Positions 10,357 to 22,532 are shown, counted from the first letter of the stretch. The stretch: DNA of 64,000 nucleotides from Pycnopodia helianthoides (GCA_032158295.1 CM063243.1:1-64000), one strand, 5' to 3'. The notes: generated by a model not told the origin, from the sequence alone. A program made the numbers and translations.

Positions 10357-11030
10357 AATGTTTGTTATGGTCCCTAAGTGGACACGGTCCCTAACAGCAA
10401 ATGAAAGTGTCAATTACAGAAGAAAATCAGTGTCAAGCAAATTTACAGTCAACCTCGTTTTAGAGTCAATTATTTCAAGGGAAAAAACTTACAGTAAAAT
10501 CACAATATATTTCAAGATTTCAAGAATTCCTTGAAATGTTAAATCCTTTTAAGGAAATTTTAATGGGGAGGCAAGCTTTCCTGAAGAAATGATTTAATGC
10601 AATTTATTTTTAAAGGTTTTATCAAGAATTTTGTTAATGTTTTTCTTACTTTGTCCTTCTTTTAGAACAAAAAGGCATTAGTGAAATCTTTAGATGGAAT
10701 TTGTTGTCTCTTTGGAGGCAGGGTGAGGGTCAAAACACCCAAGCCTGCCAAAGTGCTCTTTCTTATAGCTATGGGACGCATGGACTACATGTGTAGCTAG
10801 CAAAAACGCTTGGATATTTTAAAACAATATTGGCAAGTGGACCATTGTTAGAATTAAATACTTTGTCACTTGATGTTATTCACAATGAACCAAGACACAC
10901 CAGATCATAGACCAACCTATATGTTTACCTGTTGAAATACTGTACGGTTTCGGAATTCTGGAGATTAAGTATTGCAAAACCATGACAATCAAAAGCTTGT
11001 TACGGTCCCTTTTGTTGTAACACTACTCTA
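10357..11030 (+). repeat. Repeat unit A, isolated copy
   Basis: Contains the ordered landmarks GGTCCCTAAGTGGACACGGT, TTTCAAGGGAAAAAACTTAC, CCTGCCAAAGTGCTC, TTATTCACAATGAACCAAGA and CATGACAA. The same order recurs in the tandem cluster at 24-29 kb. No reading frame is conserved between copies. Confidence 0.7.
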
Positions 11031-12120
11031 TGTGCAGAGGCACACATGTTGAAGTTGGTAATAAATACTCCACCTGATGATTACCTCATGGTGGCAGCGG
11101 AAAAGGCTACCAAACATTCTCTTCAAAATCATATTTTGTTAACCTAGTGATTGATCAACGATCGCAATCGACTTTCAGCCCGAGAATAGAAACATGTTCC
11201 TGTGCCACTCGTCAACTCAAGACCAGAGATCGTCCACCAATCACCAATAACTTTGAGTCCGAAGACTGACAACATTAAATGTACTTGTCACGAGGAGAAG
11301 TCCAGGCTGCGTGCTACATTGTATGCACAGCGACCATAAACGCTGTACGTAACTAGCACCCACCGCAGCCAACCAACGGTGTGCCATCACAACGACCACA
11401 TCCCATACATAGGTCTATGGTCTACATGTACGCTACAAAGCCTACCACCGACTACCCAGACTTGCCATACTACGGCGGGTCCATATCCAGCTAAACCTTG
11501 CCGAGTTTATCAGTATCACGCAAATTGGTGTTATGCCAGCGACCACAGTGCAAGGACAAAACAATATCTAGTGTACAGCACTAGAGACCAGTGGCCATTG
11601 CAAGCACTTGATTGGCCAATCACAGATTCGACAGGGACAAGTAAACGTCGACGAAGCAAGACCCACCATTTCCCCCCCCCCCGGATTTCCAGACTCAACA
11701 GCCCACCTAAGTGAAGACGGTTGGTGAACTTTATTAAACTATCGTCAGATGTTCAGACTCGCCACACCGAACAAAACATTGTGGACAATTTGTTGTGTAT
11801 TTACATGTATATTTCTCCTTTGACAACTGTCAGTATTACCCTATTAAATAAAGTTTTACAGATAAGGCGTCATCTTAGACGTAATGTTTTAGACAGACAC
11901 ACCATCATTTTTTATGAATATAGCGAAACTACTTGTTTGTGTTAAAACGAAGCGTAGGAATACATAACTAAGCAGAAGTTAACTGCACAGCAATTCCGAC
12001 ACCGGAACTGTGTTTGACCTTTGACTGTATCACTACGCCTATTGTGTGTCTTCGAGCACCCTGAGAATATATCACACCGCTGACTGGAACTGTGCATCAT
12101 AAACTTGCCACCAGTTTACC
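11030..12120 (+). other. Non-coding lead-in to the gypsy gag fragment
   Basis: Moderately GC-rich DNA with no supportable gene. An AATAAA lies near 11849. The position directly before a gag-like frame suggests leader or LTR sequence of the same element, but no second LTR, TG...CA borders or primer-binding site could be fixed. The open frame near 11379-11714 ends in a proline- and arginine-rich run and is not recognised. Confidence 0.3.
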
Positions 12121-13250
12121 ATGGATAAATACCCAGAAATGCGTTGGGACGCATCAGATTTGCCAGAGGAGTTCAAACTCTTCAAACAGCGTATGTCCCT
12201 GTGCCTGCTGGACAACGAAGTTGTTGTAAACAAGAAAATCTCAGTGAAGATAAAGATTGCAGTGGGCAACAAAGGACTGAACAGTGAAAAAGATAAACTC
12301 ATCAGGCTTACCCGACAATGAACAAAATGACCCACAAAGACTGTGGAAATTGTTTGAAGACCAGTTACAGGCCAAAGTAAAGTGTCATATCAATAGGTTA
12401 GAGTTGATGCAATACAAGCAGAAATTGAACAAAATGAGCCCCTCGACGTATTTGTCACGAGGTACCATGAAAAGGCCAAAGAGTGCAATTTCCAGCTTTG
12501 CGAGCTCCCTGAACGCGTGCTAGAGCTGGTGGTTGCAACACCCTTCGAGGCTTTCCAGAAAGACCTCCTTGACAAACCTAATGGATTCACTCTGAATATG
12601 CTTCTAAGCGAGGGACGCAAAATTCTTACAGACCCTACAATACCGCTGTAGATGCCATACGCCAGCCAAAAAGAGCCTGCTCAAATTCAGCCTCTCCCAC
12701 TCGCCACGCAGATGCCCAGCATAAAAATGACACATGCAAATTTGTGGCGCAAAAGTCCACTGGGCAAAATATTGCACGGAGACTAAGCACAGGCAATGCC
12801 AGGGACCACGCAGTGAGTCACCACAGCACTTCCAATCAAACTCAAGCAACTCAAGAGCTAACACGGGGTATCGTACCAATAGGAAGGTGGACCACATGAC
12901 TGATGACAACAAAGCCTATAATGCCAATGCTGAACAGGCTTGGGAAGACGACTCGGCCAATTTAAGTAATGACCCCTCAGAGGGAGTGTTTTACTCCATC
13001 ACCGTGTCAGATATGACCACCACTGACACACGAGCGAACAATGAGGCATTCACCACCCTTGATATCATGTGTCCAGAGTTATTAGGAGTAGAGCACCTGT
13101 GCATGAAGTCGATTAACACTGGAGTGAGGGCCAACACCCTGCCTCTATGTACCATCAGGCAAATGTATGATGATGACTGGCGATCACACATCCAACCAGC
13201 CAAGGCACAGCTTACTGCCTACAACGGTACAGCCATCCGGTCGCACTAAA
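12121..13250 (+). pseudogene. Broken Ty3/gypsy gag and protease region
   Basis: ATG at 12121 begins a gag-like frame (MDKYPEMRWDASDLPEEFKL) that switches frame near 12300 and 12460. From 12734 a third frame holds the remains of a zinc knuckle (ICGAKVHWAKYC, only part of the ligands) and then a retropepsin-like block (residues SINTGVRANTLPL). There the catalytic DTG/DSG-type aspartate reads N. Downstream the family-typical stretch QLTAYNGTAI is still visible, then a stop at 13246-13248. Reverse transcriptase is absent. The element is dead: frameshifts, lost knuckle ligands and a changed catalytic residue. Assignment rests on order and motifs and has not been tested by alignment. Confidence 0.7.
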
Positions 13251-13592
13251 TACCAACAACTCACGACCCCTCATGACACTGACGACAACAAATTTTTAAT
13301 ACACTTTTAAAAAAAACATTTGAACAAAAGTCAACCGTTAAATATATGTAGAAGAGTCATACATGTATGCATCTAAATCACCTTCGGCTTGTTGTCTTTT
13401 GACGTACTTGGACGATACCATTACACTGCAGGGGTAATTTCTAAGGGCTGAGTTGCATTTTTTTTTCTTTTAGGTATTACATGTAGCTGCTGTTTTTTGT
13501 TGTTGTAAATAATTAAACCGCAAACTGGAATTTGAAGTTACAAGGGGAAATTTAAATATAACACTTTATCAACTCCATGAGAGGGCACATAC

Positions 13593-15245
13593 TAAGCCTG
13601 TGACGGTTAAACGTTTAAACGGTTAAACGTTTACAAAATCACTATCCGTTTAGTAAATTACTAACCGTTTAAACGAAACAAAAAAAAATAAAAATATGCA
13701 TTTCGTTTTCGCTGCCTTCATCACTGTATTTTTATGTGTAAAACAATTTAGTTTAGTTAAAAATTGCCGAACAACTACTATTCAATGGCTCGATACTTTT
13801 CATCTCCGGCGAGTACAGCCTGTCAGAAGGCTGAAATTAACTTGTTTGTGGTTTCAATTTGCCGACAAGCTTTCGGACGGTTGGCTCTATTGTGGGCGCG
13901 CGTGATTGGCACGTGCTCAGCGATCTAAGCAGGGGACAGGAAATGGAATCTTCAAAAAAGTAAAATGTAACCTTTTTTCATTGCGTGGAGGGGTGTCCCA
14001 TATCTCTTAAACTCATTGATCAGTTGCATTTCTATGTTCAACGTTTGCGTGAGCCTCGACTTTATATTTCGTCCCGTAACTTACTCCAGTGTTTTTGTTT
14101 ATGTATAGTGTTTTAAATTGTTTCTAACTCATAACCGCTTTACAAAATTAAATTAACATGAATCCAAAAATCAAAATGCCGCGCAAGTCAATCAGCCCGG
14201 TTTAGAGTAGTTTCGAAAAGATCAACGAAGACAGTGTGAGGTGTAAAATCTGCACTGAATTAAATAAGGCATCATTGTTAATGCATTTGGTGAAGTTATT
14301 GGATTTTTTTTATAAGCCAGAATGATAACTCTTTAACTTCAAATGAATTGTTGGGGAAATTTCCGGGCCTATTCTACCCTTGAGGGCGACTTGTTGCTGT
14401 TCCAAACATCATGTTTTGAATGAAAGAACTTGTGTAAAAAATAAACGTTGTATGTGCTGACCAATCAGCGTCCAGTACAATGTACATCGCGCTCGGGCTA
14501 GGCTCAAGACAAGAGAAACACGTGAGAAAGGATTTAGTTTTACCGCTGTGAGCCACACTCATTCTTGGAAAAGGCGGGGCGTCGATGACAACATCTCAAC
14601 CATGCAACGTCCAATGAAACTTTAGGATTCACATGGCAGTGGCCGCTGATTCTATTCAGTGCACCCTAGACTTGATTCAAGTCCCTTTCTCGTGCGAGGT
14701 CCCCAACACATGTAACGCGCCAGCATGCAGCCACAGTACAAACGTACATGTATACTACCAGTGCGCCCTCACCGACAAAATGTAGCTATTGTGGTGGCGA
14801 TGCACGGTATTAGGACTTGAGTCAAGTCTAAGTTCACACGTGCGTGCGTGAACGTTATAACTGCACAGAGTCGTTTGTCAATACATACAGCTGCCGACTT
14901 TGTATGGACATTGTATGGGCGATGGGGGATATTCACGTGACTTTGACTTTTAGCGGGATGCTGTGCTAAAGATCGTGAAGGATTATCTCTCGGTCGGTAT
15001 ATTTTTGTTTGAGCTTTATTAGGACCAACATGACACAAGGACTTTAATACAAAATACACTGACAAAGATACAGTCTCGTATTAATAGTCAAAACATTGGG
15101 ACTTCCATGTACCATAGAGAATTGTCTCTGGTGTTCGTGTTTTTTAGAACAAATTGATCTGCCGCTGACAAATGTTTAAACGGTTAACCGTTTAGAAAAG
15201 TTTCGTTTAAACGGATAGTAAATTAAACGTAGGGTCACAGGCTTA
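13593..15245. mobile_element. Non-autonomous hAT-type element, 1653 bp, TSD GCACATAC
   Basis: A perfect 8-bp duplication GCACATAC lies at 13585-13592 and 15246-15253. Both ends read TAAGCCTGTGAC inward, a good hAT terminus. Subterminal blocks are built of GTTTAAACGGTTAAACG-type palindromes. A smaller element is nested at 14668-14836. No transposase frame is seen. Confidence 0.85.
14668..14836. mobile_element. 169-bp MITE with TAGACTTG termini
   Basis: Starts TAGACTTGATTCAAGTCC and ends GGACTTGAGTCAAGTCTA, an 18-bp inverted repeat with one mismatch. It shares its terminal octamer with the elements at 5589-6406 and 51180-51312 but has a different interior. Nested in the hAT element 13593-15245. 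Confidence 0.7.
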
Positions 15246-15330
15246 GCACATACCCATGATGATCATCTTGCATTTTGTATTACCCCTGCGGTGAAATGGT
15301 ATCGTCCAGGTACGTCGAAAGACAACATGG

Positions 15331-16850
15331 CGGATGCTACCGTTCGTTTATAATTCGGGGTAAAAAAACCTTTTTTTACAGTTAAAAATACAATTTTGTC
15401 TACAGTTTGAAGGTGATTTAATTGCATACGACCAATCCACAGGCGCGTGCGGCACACTGTGGGGCAATTCTTTAATCTGCTTGTAAACTTCTACGTTGGA
15501 GTCTAACCAAGCTCTCTTATGAATATGGTAATTATCAACGGCCAATCACAGCGTGCGGAATGTTGGTTAGCTTTGGACTTTGGACCGTGCTGTGTTTTGG
15601 TACTGTGTGTTGGGTATGCGCTATGCATGGTGGGAGACCGAACGTTGTGGGGTCCGGTGCCGATGCCCGCGCAGTAGATGTGCATCGCTCCTGTTTTAAC
15701 GTTTGCATACTGAAATGAACGATTGCAATTCCAATGCTGCGGTTTGGAAGTCGGGCATGGCTCGTCGGCTATTCGTCTGATTGTATTAAGTGCAGGCTAA
15801 AAATAGTCTGTTTGTAGTTTTTTTGGCAGGGCGGCCAATTATTTTAGCAGTGCGGCCAATTCTTTGGCAGGGCGGCCTTAAACTCTGAGAGGGCGGCCCG
15901 CCCTCCCAAAATCTGCGTGACCCTACCAATTAAAACTGCAGACGATAAAACAAGAGACGTGATTGGCTACAAGTATCATCTTTATGTACATCATTACAAA
16001 CAGTATTGTACAGTACAAGCATCAACCACATCAAGACAGCCAACAACTACATGTATGTTCATCACTGAGCCTAAGGCATTTTATCATTAGTAATGAACAA
16101 TAAAAGGACTTATATTTATGATTTCTTGTAAAAAGCATTTTGAGATATTTCAAGTGAGAAGTTATTTTAGTATTGGATTAATATTAAACCGAGACCATAG
16201 GTAACATTTAAATGGATAAATCTTATGGGTGTCTACACTTGGATTATTTGACGATGGTAAACTAACCCAAATGATGGTGAAACAAACCTACTGACTAAAT
16301 CTAAACACATGAGGGCGCTATGCCAATGGCCTTTAACCAGATGTGACAAAATACATGACCTTCCTTGTAAACAATGGTTAAAAGGAAACACAGCAAATAA
16401 AAGTATGAAAAACACTGCCAGCAAAAAGATGCAATTTCTGAGTTCTGAGTATACTGCCGCGACAACAAGAGTAATGAAAACAACAATTTAGAAGGATAAC
16501 ATTGTTTTACTTGAGATGTGCCTCTCAAATGCCATTTAGTCAGGTACCTGATAATAAGCTGTTCAGTTTATTGTCTCTGATAAGTGTCTCTCATCAAAAA
16601 GTGTAATGTCATCCTCTCAAACATGTCAAACATATAAGCATTTCAAAAAAAGAATATTTGTAAAATAAAAATTTATGAAGTTTTGTTGATGGCGATATTT
16701 GTAGAATTTCTAAGTCAAAAAGTCTATGAACCAACGATTGCAAAATTAGTTTAACTTCAATCGTGGTTTTCTCCAAACATTAAGGTTTGGCTGCAGGGAA
16801 CTATTTGGCACTTTGTGAAAACGGTGATTATGTTCACAGCAGTTCAAAAA
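15331..16850. other. Gene-free stretch
   Basis: No supportable gene. A GC-rich cluster at about 15825-15905 repeats GGGCGGCC-type words with partial inverted symmetry and may be an element end. The remainder is AT-rich without clear repeats or splice-bounded frames. Confidence 0.4.
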
Positions 16851-16860
16851 TAGTTCTTAC

Positions 16861-17039
16861 CTCTCATTGAAAGTTTCCTGTTTCTTGTACATCTCCAAGT
16901 CTCCCTGTAGTGTCTTCAGAGCTTCACTGGTAGAGTCTTCAGCATCTGCCCTGGGAGTCTGAGACTGACTAGGATCTTGTGGGTCTTGGGTTACCATGGT
17001 TATGGGCTTCCAAGATGCTAGTGGACATGAGGACGGAAC
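16861..17039 (-). CDS. Internal coding exon of an unrecognised coiled-coil protein
   Basis: A minus-strand exon of 179 bp with acceptor TTAATCTCAG and donor GTAAGAAC. It is open throughout in one frame (59 codons plus 2 nt). The product starts VPSSCPLASWKPITMVTQDP, continues through an S/T/Q/P-rich stretch, and ends in a heptad-like segment (SEALKTLQGDLEMYKKQE). No known domain is recognised. The same exon with flanking intron is duplicated and decayed at 5153-5359, so this copy is the likely functional one. Partner exons were not identified with confidence. The coiled-coil remnants at 40.1 and 40.7 kb on the same strand are candidates only. Confidence 0.5.
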
Positions 17040-18357
17040 CTGAGATTAAAAAAGATCAAAGTAAAGAAAACTTTAAAAAAAATGAAGTCAAACTGTCTAA
17101 GCCACAGGCTTCAGTCTGATTGGGCATGGCCAATGAGTGTGGCTTTCTGTTTCAACTTGCATTAACAAAAATCCATCCATGAGGTTTAAAACGGAAGCAT
17201 GGATCTGCGATTTATTTTCTGGGAAATTGTTTGTATCCGACTGCTACGTTTTCACTAACAGTCATCGATACTACATGTATTTTACTTCATAATGAGTAAA
17301 AAAGTGGCAGTAAGATACAGAAATTTTACCGAGAAGCTTTATACCCAGGATGTGATTGGTGCAGTGCAACAGAGTCTGGCATCCTATCAAGTACCAACAA
17401 CAGTAACTAACCCAAGATGGACTCCTCCATTGCATACATGTACAACGCGACGGAGTCCAGAATATTAAGATCCCGTACCATTGCAAACAAACAAAGTTCT
17501 AAGAAAATATTTTCATATTTATATCTGATGGAGGAAGCTGAAGCTTAGCTAAAATATTCCTTATGTCCGAAATTCCATGCCTGCTGGGTTAAGAATTGTT
17601 AATTTTATCATTGGGTGAAATTATTTTTGGAAAAAAAATAAGAATTGATGTCTCAAATATAACTTTCTGTACTGACTCCATTATGTGAAAACTTGCGTGC
17701 ACGCATGCCCACAGTATTCCTAGCAAGTTCATCACAATTGTTCGTGCTTCAAGTTCAGTATGTATTGGGATCCATTATCTACAACAATTCCGAGCAATAC
17801 CACCATTTACTCATTCACCATGTTCACAAACAAAATAATGCAGTATCGATACCAAACTAACACTAATCGAATGTTTTGCTTCAGTTTATAAGAAAGTCGG
17901 TAGGAGTTGCTAGGCATTTCGCATGTGCACACACAAGCTCACACATCAATGGGTACAAAATGTTTTCAACGGAAGTGTGGATTTTCTTTTTTAATTTCTT
18001 GAGTAATACCGCGTGACGTCTTATGCATATTCATGACTTGCCCTAAACACGGCCTGATCAGCCGGGCGCCCTGACTTCTCACAATCAGCAGGCAGAGAAT
18101 CCTACTTAAGATGGCGGCCCCCGAGTCACGACGAACTTGAATGTAATTTTTGTACACGTTTTTTTTGTGCCATTTTCAAATCATCACATCTGGACAATCA
18201 TTTGGTAAGCCCTGTCATGTATCATAGTAAACTTGGAAATGTAAGGAGTAATATGAGGTTTGAATAGTATGGGATGTTTAGAAATGGGAGAAATTAGCAA
18301 TCAAAAACTCCCAATAGTGTCGGGCAAACACTTTCGCTATTTTATGGTGCGTAGAGA
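17040..18357. other. Duplicated intron flank and gene-free DNA
   Basis: 17040-17165 is the uninterrupted homologue of sequence on either side of the hAT element 5469-8252. About 17390-17640 is related to about 47110-47300 (shared GAGGAAGCTGAAG and ATTCCATG phrases). A TGACGTCT CRE-like word lies near 18014, but no promoter can be supported. Confidence 0.45.
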
Positions 18358-19404
18358 TGGTGGGCTGTAATGGTGAGTGTTAATGTATATGACCTAGACC
18401 CAGTAACTGGGGCGCTGTATTCCTTTTTCGAAATTTTGACATTTTCTGTCATACTAGCGCCCCAGCGAAAGCTACCAAAAATATGGGGAAGTGCAATATT
18501 TTCATAAAAAATCAGAGATGTCACACCAAAAATGCCCCAAAATGACGGAAATACCCAACGAATTACCTTCAAAACTGCCAACTGGCCTCTCCATATGTTT
18601 AAGTGTTCGTTTACGAGAAGACCATGCAAAATCTTGAAAAATCGACAAGGTGGGGGGTCGGCGTTTTAAACTCAAATCTTGGCTATTTGATCCCCACCAG
18701 GGACCATAACACCTGGTGAAGCAGCTCGCTCAAAAATCGCACAATGGCCGAGTACGGGGCACCAACTGTTTTTAGAGCAAAATGGACATTTCCGGGAGTT
18801 CATTTGTAGTGTTTTTTGGTGTATAATTATAGCCCCGTTAATTCCCTTAAACTGTATCAATTTCTGTCAAATTATACATGAAAAGAAAGAGCTCATCGTC
18901 CTCTACACGATCAAATAAAAAAAAATTGTGTGAAGATCTTCACTGCAGATATATAGGCTTTAGGAAAACAGTTCTACTAAGGAAATAAGCCATCTACGCA
19001 GTTACCCATAACTTAATTAGTGCAGGGCTGAGAGTCAACAAACTTGGTGGAAATATAGTTAAGATATCCAACTACAATAATAAAAAATAAAAATATTGTC
19101 AGCTCTTCTTGATTTTAGCTGCCAAATATCAACAAAGATTGAAAAGTTCATAGTAAGTATCAAACCTACATACAGTTCTGAGTAAAATATCTTGCCCTTA
19201 ATTCACGTCTGGAATAGATTGTTAAAACATTAAAAAAATATGTCAACAAAGATGAAACATAAGTTTTTGCAAGTTTTGTTTATTGAGGTGGATGGGAGAG
19301 TTTTTCTGGCAATAATACCGACCGTGATAATGGAAGTGGAACGTCCAGTAATACCGCCCACCCAGTTAGCGCGAAGTACCACAAGAGGGCGCCACACATC
19401 GCAT

Positions 19405-19435
19405 CGCACACCCCCCCCCCCCCCCCCCCCCCCGG
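19405..19435. repeat. Poly-C tract
   Basis: A long uninterrupted run of C following CGCATCGCACA. It creates artificial proline or glycine frames on the two strands. The exact length is likely unreliable in the assembly. Confidence 0.85.
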
Positions 19436-19805
19436 TCGTGAGCGATGTCAATATGTCGGTCATGGATATCGGATACGGCGGCTGTATCGCTGCAGTGTGA
19501 TTTTTGTAATTTTGAGCATTGCAAAGCCATTGAGTGTGGTGTATATCCCTCTTATCTGCGCGAGAGCAATACCCTGCACCTTCATCAATGCACAAAAAAC
19601 ATACGGAGCCATTTGCAGAACTAAGTGGAAAGTTGCTGCATATGACGTGAATGTCGAGTCGAAGTTGATCCTCCTGCGATGTAGGTTATTCGACGTTGAT
19701 GCTTACACTAGTTACAGTGATAAGACGATATGCGCGGCGCATCAGTACAAGTAAGAGTTGAGTTGGACATCAACAAGGAAATGCTGTCATCCACTCCATA
19801 CTGCC

Positions 19806-19942
19806 AGGCCCGTAACCAGGATTTATGTTTTTTGGGGGGGCGAATGCGAAAGTTTTTGAGGGGGCGGATTGTTTTTTTTTGGGGGGGGGAGCAGACTTCT
19901 TTTTTTTTTCTTCTTCTTAATTTGCCCCCCCCCCCCTCCCCG
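19806..19942. mobile_element. Fragment of a G-tract element (GGCCCGTAACCAGG end)
   Basis: Begins GGCCCGTAACCAGGATTTAT, followed by runs of G, then T runs and a C run with TTGCCCCCC. This end sequence followed by G-tracts resembles a dispersed repeat of marine animals. Only one clear end is present, and it abuts the ORF at 19979. Confidence 0.45.
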
Positions 19943-19978
19943 GTTGAGACTGTCAATTCGGGAGCAGCTTCGGCAACC

Positions 19979-20320
19979 ATGTCCCAGGCAATCCATTCTG
20001 GCTGGGCTCACAAGTTTTCCAAGGCAAGAAAGAGGTTTTCCCAGCAAGTGAAGGATTTTTTGCTTGCCCAGGTCATGATTGGCGCCAATACGGGAAAGAA
20101 GGAAAACCCAGAAACTGTGTCCCGGCGATTGAAAAGTCAGTTTCACAGAGATGACTGGTTGACTACCCAACAGATAGCCAGCTATTTTTCACGTCTTGAT
20201 CTCTTACACAAATCTGGGACACTGCCATCAAAGAGCTGGACTGATGTGAACAATAATGCTGTAGAGTTGGTTGAAAGACAGGTTCTCGTGGATGCTATAC
20301 AGAACCAGTGTGAGCTTTGA
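19979..20320 (+). CDS. Hypothetical protein, C-terminal domain like those of TE-linked zinc-finger proteins
   Basis: 113 codons from ATG 19979 (context ACCATGT) to TGA. Basic N-terminal part (SGWAHKFSKARKRFSQQV), then VMIGANTGKK and WLTTQQIASYFSRL. In my recollection, a pattern of G-W-x, a basic run, F-x-x-x-(F/Y)-L, G-x-x-T-G-x-K and finally (F/W)L-T-x-x-Q-I-x-S-(Y/F)-F-S-R is found at the C-terminus of many uncharacterised C2H2 proteins in transposon-rich animal genomes. No zinc fingers precede it here: poly-G/poly-C and a repeat fragment interrupt the upstream frame. It lies inside the inverted-repeat element 18358-22780 and may be its cargo. Function unknown. Confidence 0.45.
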   Translation: MSQAIHSGWAHKFSKARKRFSQQVKDFLLAQVMIGANTGKKENPETVSRRLKSQFHRDDWLTTQQIASYFSRLDLLHKSGTLPSKSWTDVNNNAVELVERQVLVDAIQNQCEL

Positions 20321-21560
20321 GGCATTTAAATGCATGATGCCATCGGACGCTTATCAAGTGTCCGTTTTTGATTAAACAGTCAGTACTCTGCCATTTTTAA
20401 TTGTTGTTAATCTCAAATTTTGAATTTCCCAAACTACACCTAGCCAATTAGCATTCCAGTTGTCTCGTTACCATCAGGGTTGATTTTCACACCAACAAAA
20501 TCCATCAATGACCAGTACTGCTTCCAACTTTGATGCCGTTGGTGTATTATCTATGTGGTAGTACTTGTACCACTCTATCTTGACTGTATAGTCAGTGAAT
20601 ACCACACACCGGTAGTGTGAAGGTAAAAACTGAAATATATTTAACCGTTGCACATATGAATATGTCAATAAATAAAACCATTGACACTTATTGTGTTATT
20701 ATCTAAACTATAATAAACTCTTGGTGTGTTTATTTTGTTTTCTAATCACCTGATTCTGAAGAGGATCTTGCCTTTGCAACACAGCAAATGCCTGACAAGG
20801 ACCAAATAACTTGCACTGGTAGCTACTCATGTGATCATACAGATCAGAAAGGTTGAAAGGCTTGGAGGAGGGGGGTCACAACTAAAATATGAATCGGGAT
20901 TTGAGTATGACAAACTAAACAAAACGTTTAGATGTTAGGTCATTGACTGAATCCTGAGGAAATTGGTCATGTTCACCATAACACTTAACAAAGGATTCAC
21001 GGACCAACATAATTGTTTAATGTAGAGTAATGAGAGGTTTGCTTCATTCATCGAAACTACCGTTGAAAACAGGTACCAGTTTTGAACGATGCAATGCTAA
21101 ACCGCCATTATTAGGCAAAAACAGGCTCCTGCCATTTCAAAAAAAACTGGTGACAAATATTTTATTGATGCTACCTAAGGACCATATTAAAAACTCTCTT
21201 TCACCCGAGTGTCATTGCTCACAGACCTGCACTAATGACTGTACAGCGATTCAAAGATGTGACGCAAATTTAGGGGTACCCTTAAATGAAGAGTTACCGT
21301 TGCCACGTAAGAGGTTTTTTCCCCACAATTTTGACTTCCTGGTTTAGTTCAGGATACAAACTAAAGACCCTAAAAATTTCATTGCTGTACTGTAATCCAC
21401 CGTTCAGCAGCAAGCGTTTAAACTTTTGCAGCCCAAAATCATCAAAAACGCCATTTTACCACTAAAAAACACATTTTTGGCTCTTTTTTCTGTTAGGGAG
21501 GTCGGATCTGCCAAATATTGTGCACAGCCTCAAGGCTACCCATGACCCACCTACCACCAA
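20321..21560. other. Interior of the composite element, no gene seen
   Basis: AT-rich sequence between the 113-codon ORF and the right inverted repeat. A 105-codon frame at 21030-21347 has no recognisable features and ends just before sequence that mirrors the left arm. It is not supported as a gene. Confidence 0.4.
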
Positions 21561-21630
21561 AATTTCAGCCAAGTCCGTTGACCCCCACCTTATCACGGTC
21601 TGCATGGTCCTCTCATGGACATGCTCTTAA

Positions 21631-22532
21631 GATGTAACACCAGGCAAGAAATTGTACTCACGGAAATTTGTCCGGCTAAAAAATGATGATTTTTGAGACA
21701 TTCCCGGTTTCCGTTGATCATGTCCAGCCATCGTTTTCATGAACGACCCTGCGGGGGTCCTACTAAAAGCCGACAACACACCGACAACGCCGACAAGTCC
21801 AGAGTGCCGACAACACGCCGACAACAAGTTTCAGATACCTTAAAACCAGCAAATAAACCAAGGATTTATTAGAAATATGTGTACTATGTAATATTAACAA
21901 AAATGGGATGGCATAACTTCACGAAAAGTCTGAATTTTTAACCAGAAAATACACGGAGTGTGGTCGGACGCCATCTTGGCCTAAAAACCGTGTTTCGACC
22001 ATTCCATTATGATACAGGTAAGATGTATTTAGCGCTTACAAAACAACAGAGGGCGGGCGTCATCCCACGGCTTATTATTGCTATTGGCATAATAATTACT
22101 AGGCCATCACTACACCCCCGGATGTGTTACCCCCATATCATAATGGAAAGGTCGAAACACGGTTTTTAGACCAAGATGGCGTCCGACCGCACTCCGTGTA
22201 TTTTCGTGTTTTTTCTGGTTAAAAATTCAGACTTTTCGTGAAGTTATGCCATCGCATTTTTGTTAATATTACATAGTACACATATTTCTAATAAATCCTT
22301 GGTTTATTTGCTGGTTTTAAGGTATCTGAAACTTGTTGTCGGCGTGTTGTCGGCACTCTGGACTTGTTGTCGGCGTTGTCGGCGTGTTGTCGGCTTTTAG
22401 TTGGACCCCCGCAGGGTCGTTCATGAAAACGATGGCTGGACATGATCAACGAAAACCGGGAATGTCTCAAAAATCATAATTTTTTAGCCGGACAAATTTC
22501 CGTGAGTACAATTTCTTGCCTGGTGTTACATC
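21631..22532. mobile_element. 902-bp palindromic element inserted at TTAA
   Basis: TTAA at 21627-21630 and 22533-22536 flanks ends GATGTAACACCAGGC and GGTGTTACATC. Arms of nearly 390 bp are inverted copies separated by about 115 bp (near 22018-22133). Arm contents include repeated GTTGTCGGC words. The empty site is preserved at 18599-18602, where the left outer arm reads CATATGTTTAAGTGTTCG. A TTAA site suggests a piggyBac- or Kolobok-type transposase acting in trans. Confidence 0.85.

Larger units (their letters stand above)
13395..15330. mobile_element. Outer inverted-repeat element split by a hAT insertion
   Basis: The arm at about 13396-13441 (TTGTCTTTTGACGTACTTGG, then ACGATACCATT and GCAGGGGTAAT) is mirrored at about 15284-15330. 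The flanks of the hAT element 13593-15245 are therefore the two halves of an older inverted-repeat element. Boundaries are approximate. Confidence 0.6.

Noticed and set aside
18000..18130. CRE-containing promoter near TGACGTCT
   Set aside because: A single short word with no adjacent exon or other promoter features; too weak to call.
19230..20170. Glycine- or proline-rich ORFs on both strands around 19.2-20.2 kb
   Set aside because: They are created by the poly-C and poly-G tracts. Only the part from 19979 has non-repetitive protein-like sequence.
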